From Armatimonadota bacterium (GTDB lineage: Bacteria; Armatimonadota; Fimbriimonadia; Fimbriimonadales; Fimbriimonadaceae): a DNA stretch of 64,000 bases. A program made the translations under genes and the position numbers. The stretch is taken from the NCBI GenBank assembly GCA_037138755.1, contig JBAXHT010000002.1:372001-436000 (forward strand). The letters run 5' to 3'. How positions within the stretch are numbered: the first letter of the stretch is position 1; every line of letters starts with the position of its first letter. The notes under the pieces were generated by a model. That model saw only the letters and a program-made list of their open reading frames with translations. It had not been told where the DNA came from and did no database searches. This document shows positions 60,764 through 64,000 of the stretch, in pieces.

Positions 60764-60856
60764 CCGACGAATCGCACAGAAGTGTAGATCCGTCGATCCT
60801 CCCAGGTTAAACTTTCCCGAAGTGCGGCCTGATCCTATTCAGATGGAGAAGAAAAA

Positions 60857-62248
60857 TTGCTAAAGAGCCACGTTCGAGTAACCATCCGAACAGTGTTGCT
60901 CTCGGTGCTCACCCTCGTCACTCTTCAGGCGGTCACAATCGGATTCACCGTCTACCAACTCCTCTATTCAGAGGAGATGCTTACGGAGTTCCAAACATCG
61001 GTTAACCGTGGAACCGACGAGGCACGAGTTTTTGTGCTCAATGGAGAGCTTCAGTCGAGAATACTGGAGAAATGGTTCTTGGCCAAAACCAGCCTCGAAT
61101 CACTTAACCCCGGTGGATTGTTTGAAGAGACTGAACTGCAAACACCATTCGACATATGGCTCACTGATCCGGCCGGGAGAATCTTGCTCAAAAGTGGACC
61201 GAACGCAAACGTCAGCGCGATGCGTGACTACGAGCGACAAGCCCTGGCGGACGCCGCACAAGGTCAATTGAAGACCAAGCGAATCGACAACCGATTGGTA
61301 TCATCGGCAGCCATACGAGATGGAGACAAGCTGATCGCGATCGCGTCAATCTCAAGCCCCAGACTCCTCCGGCCCTCGAACCTCATTTTGCGCGGATTAG
61401 GGGTTCTCGCCCTTCAAGGCTTTGCCATTCTTGTGCTCACCGCAGGAATCGGCTTTCTTGCGTCTGTCTCGTCTTATCGAGCCACGCGAGCAAAACTGAA
61501 ACAGGTCGAGAACATCTTGGATGATTGGGGGAACGGCAATTTCTCGCAGTCGATCGACGAACACTCCTCAGAGATGTTTTCAGATATCGCGAAGCATCTC
61601 AATCAAATGTCTGCAACCCTTCAGCAAACGATCTCGCTACAAAAGCAGTTAGGCACCCAACAAGAGCGAAACAAAATGATTCTACAATTGCACGATGGGG
61701 TCAAGCAGAGGTTGTTCGCTCTCAACCTGACCATCTCGGCAATAGCCGAACAAGCCAATTCTAGTGCCTCGAAGCCAGTAGAGACGTATATCGAGAACCT
61801 CGTTGATCAAGGTCAACAGCTTCAACATGAAGTGAACAGAGTCGTCCAAGATGAGTCAGGGGATCTAACGGAATTCGTGACCGACAATGTCAACTCGGTG
61901 ATTGATCGCTGGAAGCTCGTGACCAAGCTCCCCTTTGAAGTCGAGATCGATCCCGCGGCGTCGGACATTGACCGTCGATTGAGAATTCACCTCTGCTACA
62001 TCTTGGAAGAAGCGATTTCGAACGTGGTCCGACACGCAGGGGCATCGAAGATCAACGTCAGCTTGCGTCGCGTTGAGGGCACTTGGAGTTTACTGGTACA
62101 GGACAACGGTCTCGGGCTTCATGGCGGTAACCCATCCGGCCTCGGCACATACACGATGAATACTCGGGCAACTTTCTTTCCCGGCGGAGTTTTTGATCTT
62201 AGCTCCAGTGAAACTGGCACTCAAGCGAGCTTGAGGTGGGACGCATGA
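60857..62248 (+). CDS. NarL-type sensor histidine kinase
   Basis: A 463-residue membrane sensor kinase. First helix RTVLLSVLTLVTLQAVTIGF, an extracytoplasmic domain of about 130 residues, second helix LQGFAILVLTAGIGFLASV, a HAMP-like stretch, HisKA_3 with the phospho-His in ILQLHDGVKQRLFALNL, and the HATPase with N box YILEEAISNVVRHAG, G1 QDNGLGL and G2 GLGTYTMNTRA. Start TTG at 60857 with GGAG eight bases upstream. ATGA overlap with the response regulator. Signal unknown. Confidence 0.92.
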   Translation: MLKSHVRVTIRTVLLSVLTLVTLQAVTIGFTVYQLLYSEEMLTEFQTSVNRGTDEARVFVLNGELQSRILEKWFLAKTSLESLNPGGLFEETELQTPFDIWLTDPAGRILLKSGPNANVSAMRDYERQALADAAQGQLKTKRIDNRLVSSAAIRDGDKLIAIASISSPRLLRPSNLILRGLGVLALQGFAILVLTAGIGFLASVSSYRATRAKLKQVENILDDWGNGNFSQSIDEHSSEMFSDIAKHLNQMSATLQQTISLQKQLGTQQERNKMILQLHDGVKQRLFALNLTISAIAEQANSSASKPVETYIENLVDQGQQLQHEVNRVVQDESGDLTEFVTDNVNSVIDRWKLVTKLPFEVEIDPAASDIDRRLRIHLCYILEEAISNVVRHAGASKINVSLRRVEGTWSLLVQDNGLGLHGGNPSGLGTYTMNTRATFFPGGVFDLSSSETGTQASLRWDA

Positions 62249-62862
62249 GAATTCGTCTGATCTGCTTCGACGATCATCCCATCGTCAGAGAAGGTCTCGT
62301 CGCCTATCTCTGTCAACAACCAGAACTCCTCGTCTTAGGAGCATACGAGGGCTTCCAAGATTTCTTAAATTCGGATGTCACTCACCAAGGATTCGATGTC
62401 GCCCTGGTGGACGTTCTCAATCCGAGTAGCCCTGGTCCTCAGCTCGTTAAACAACTCATTGCGTTCAATCCTACGTGCCGCGTCATTGCCCTTTCTAGCT
62501 CCGACGACCCGATTCACAAATCGGAGATGCTGCGACGCGGCGCTTCCGAATACCTCCTGAAATCTACCACCGGGAGAACTCTTCTCAAGACCATCATCGA
62601 AACCATGGCCGCGCCACCGGTTGGCCTCCGAGAACAAGCACCCGATCTGAAGTCAATCGGCGAGAAGCTCCAGCTATCCGCGAAGGAACTCGAAGTTTTC
62701 AGCCTCATCTCAGAGGGGCTTTCCAACGCAGAAATCTCCAAGCTTCTCTTTATCAGTGAGTCGACTGTGAAGACTCATGTCTCAAACTTGCTTGCAAAAG
62801 TTGGAGTGGAATCGCGCAGTCAGCTCGTTGTTTTTGCTTGGAAAACCGGCTTTGAGCGGTGA
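62245..62862 (+). CDS. NarL/FixJ-type response regulator
   Basis: A 205-residue regulator. Receiver domain (about 1-120): FDDHPIVREGLVAYL with the acidic pocket, VALVDVLNPSS with the phospho-Asp, and SEYLLKSTTGRTLL with the conserved Lys. C-terminal LuxR-type HTH (about 140-200): LSAKELEVFSLISEGLSNAE and ISKLLFISESTVKTHVSNLL. Start at ATG 62245 overlapping the kinase stop as ATGA. Partner of the kinase before it; target genes unknown. Confidence 0.94.
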   Translation: MRIRLICFDDHPIVREGLVAYLCQQPELLVLGAYEGFQDFLNSDVTHQGFDVALVDVLNPSSPGPQLVKQLIAFNPTCRVIALSSSDDPIHKSEMLRRGASEYLLKSTTGRTLLKTIIETMAAPPVGLREQAPDLKSIGEKLQLSAKELEVFSLISEGLSNAEISKLLFISESTVKTHVSNLLAKVGVESRSQLVVFAWKTGFER

Positions 62863-62962
62863 AATCCTACTTTAGGCGGAGCTTGTCTCGTTCTTTGGTC
62901 TGAAGGATTGTCGGAGCCTCACTCGTAGTCTCTTCGGTGTGGATAGCCACATCGGAACAACT

Positions 62963-64000
62963 ATGAACTCTCAATACCTTCTCATCAAGACCACCGTAGC
63001 TCTGCTTTTGGGCGCGGTGGCGATGGGCTGCGGTGGCATTGACACCGCTGGCCATCCTACTACCAATGATGCGCGACTAGCAAGCGCAACAAGTGATCTC
63101 ATTTCTAAATACAAACTCCCCGCGATGGCCGGTGCCGTAGTTACACCCACTTCCATCCGCGTGGGTGTCTCCGGCGTACAGAAGGTCGGCGGGAGCCTTC
63201 GCGTCTCCACCGATTCCCTGTGGCACCTAGGCTCGAACGCAAAGGCTCTCAACAGTGCCCTCGTCGCCAAGCTTGTTGAGCGAGGAACCATCAAGTGGTC
63301 AACGACGCTGGGATCGGTGTTTCCGGAGCTGAGCTCGACCGCCCGACCCCAAACTCTTGCCCTCACCGTTGAGCAGCTACTCCTCATGAGGGCTGGCCTC
63401 CCTGCACTTCAGGTTCAGACCGAAATTCTGCTCGTACCGAAGTTTCAGGGCAGTGAACGACAGCAAAGATTCGAATTCGTCAAATGGGCGACACAACAGG
63501 CTCCCGAAGCTAACCCAGGGGAGTTCCTCTACTCTAACTCGAACAACCCGGTTGTGGCTGCGATGTTGGAAAAGGTCACCGGTGAAGACTGGTTCAAGCT
63601 GCTCAAAAGAGAAATCCTCGCTCCGATGGGGATGAACAACGTGGTGTACGGCTGGCCAGCCCAAAGTGGGAGCGATCAGCCTTGGGGGCACCTGTATGAA
63701 ACAACTGCTGGAATCCACGTCCCGCTCAACCCCGATATTCCAGAGAACCAGTTGCCTGCCTATCTGGTTCCATCGGGTGGACTGAGCATGACCGCAACCG
63801 ACTACGCTCGCTTCCTCCAAGAGTCGCTGAACGGGCTGAAGGGCAAGAATGGAGTTCTGCTCGCATCAAGCGTCCAGAGGATTTTCTCACCAAGTCTGGG
63901 CGGTACCTATGCGATGGGATGGGAAGCGGTGGAGTTCGAAGGGCGACGAGTCTACAGCTTTACTGGCTCTCTAGAACTGTTCAACTCACAAGCGGCAATC
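62963..64000 (+). CDS. Serine hydrolase, class C beta-lactamase-like lipoprotein (cut by window edge)
   Basis: The frame is open from ATG 62963 to the window end (346 codons). A lipoprotein signal peptide (YLLIKTTVALLLGAVAMGC, lipobox AMGC) leads to the serine-hydrolase fold: HLGSNAKALNSALVAKLVER with the catalytic SxxK in SNAK, and EFLYSNSNNPVVAAMLEKVT with YSN as the second motif. PSGGLSMTATDYARFLQ and GMGWEAVEF-like text follow, as in beta-lactamase/esterase relatives. The third motif (HTG/KTG) would be beyond the edge, so penicillin-recognising activity cannot be judged; esterase or peptidase roles are equally possible. Confidence 0.85.
   Translation, partial: MNSQYLLIKTTVALLLGAVAMGCGGIDTAGHPTTNDARLASATSDLISKYKLPAMAGAVVTPTSIRVGVSGVQKVGGSLRVSTDSLWHLGSNAKALNSALVAKLVERGTIKWSTTLGSVFPELSSTARPQTLALTVEQLLLMRAGLPALQVQTEILLVPKFQGSERQQRFEFVKWATQQAPEANPGEFLYSNSNNPVVAAMLEKVTGEDWFKLLKREILAPMGMNNVVYGWPAQSGSDQPWGHLYETTAGIHVPLNPDIPENQLPAYLVPSGGLSMTATDYARFLQESLNGLKGKNGVLLASSVQRIFSPSLGGTYAMGWEAVEFEGRRVYSFTGSLELFNSQAAI

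Noticed and set aside
60808-60834. A sigma-28-like promoter (TAAACTTT-N11-GCCTGATC) before the histidine kinase
   Set aside because: The -35 is good but the -10 differs from GCCGATAA at most of its second half, so it is not convincing.

Overview
The window looks like a chromosomal segment of a motile, diderm-type, respiring bacterium of the Armatimonadota, most likely a Fimbriimonas relative. The clearest taxonomic clue is the prepilin N-terminus (FTLIELLVVIAIIAILAAI followed by LFPVFAQAKAAAKK) found in two genes; this is very common in that phylum. Placement is inference from memory of that signature, not from a search. GC is moderate (mid-50s % by eye), genes are tightly packed, starts are often GTG or TTG, and many genes have a -10-like TAnnnT hexamer only 6-9 nt before the start codon, suggesting leaderless mRNAs.

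Layout. 0-10 kb: cut secreted protein, RtcB-type RNA ligase, di-haem cytochrome c peroxidase, a DUF559 nuclease-like cassette between 43-bp inverted repeats, nuoF and nuoE separated by two convergent prepilin-lipoprotein pairs, a zinc-ribbon membrane protein and a TlpA-like thioredoxin. 10-31 kb: DUF4832-type protein, sufS-sufE, DUF5009-type membrane protein, tRNA-Lys, GNAT, PI-PLC-like phosphodiesterase, M1-type metallopeptidase, tRNA-Met, Na+/H+ antiporter, MacA/MacB-like pair, C39-like peptidase, HTH protein, GT4 glycosyltransferase, and an acyl-CoA/leucine-catabolism-like operon (E2, class I amidotransferase, biotin carrier, HMG-CoA lyase). 32-34 kb: ftsZ and nadE diverge around three evenly spaced DnaA-box-like sites. 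35-41 kb: flagellar basal-body operon flgB-flgC-fliE-fliF-fliG-fliH-fliI. 41-48 kb: M20 dipeptidase, galactokinase, globin-coupled chemoreceptor, and an acyl-ACP-reductase-like gene with a conserved partner plus RidA. 48-64 kb: recG, rhodanese, rpsR, hemW, flgM, nuclease/helicase pair, motA-motB interrupted by a four-helix-bundle cassette, second TlpA paralogue, mutL, NarL-type two-component pair, and a class C beta-lactamase-like lipoprotein cut by the window end.

Most interesting: (1) flgM (anti-sigma-28) is preceded by a near-perfect sigma-28 promoter and, in its leader, an RNA with the hallmarks of a c-di-GMP-I (GEMM) riboswitch, which would put the anti-sigma factor under both sigma-28 feedback and c-di-GMP control. 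(2) Two unrelated small genes (DUF559 and four-helix-bundle/S23) each sit between low-complexity inverted repeats and interrupt conserved gene neighbourhoods; the repeats abut or supply stop codons. They look like two examples of one kind of small mobile cassette, with a possible empty or decayed third copy between flgM and its neighbour. No CRISPR array, transposase gene or rRNA was seen.
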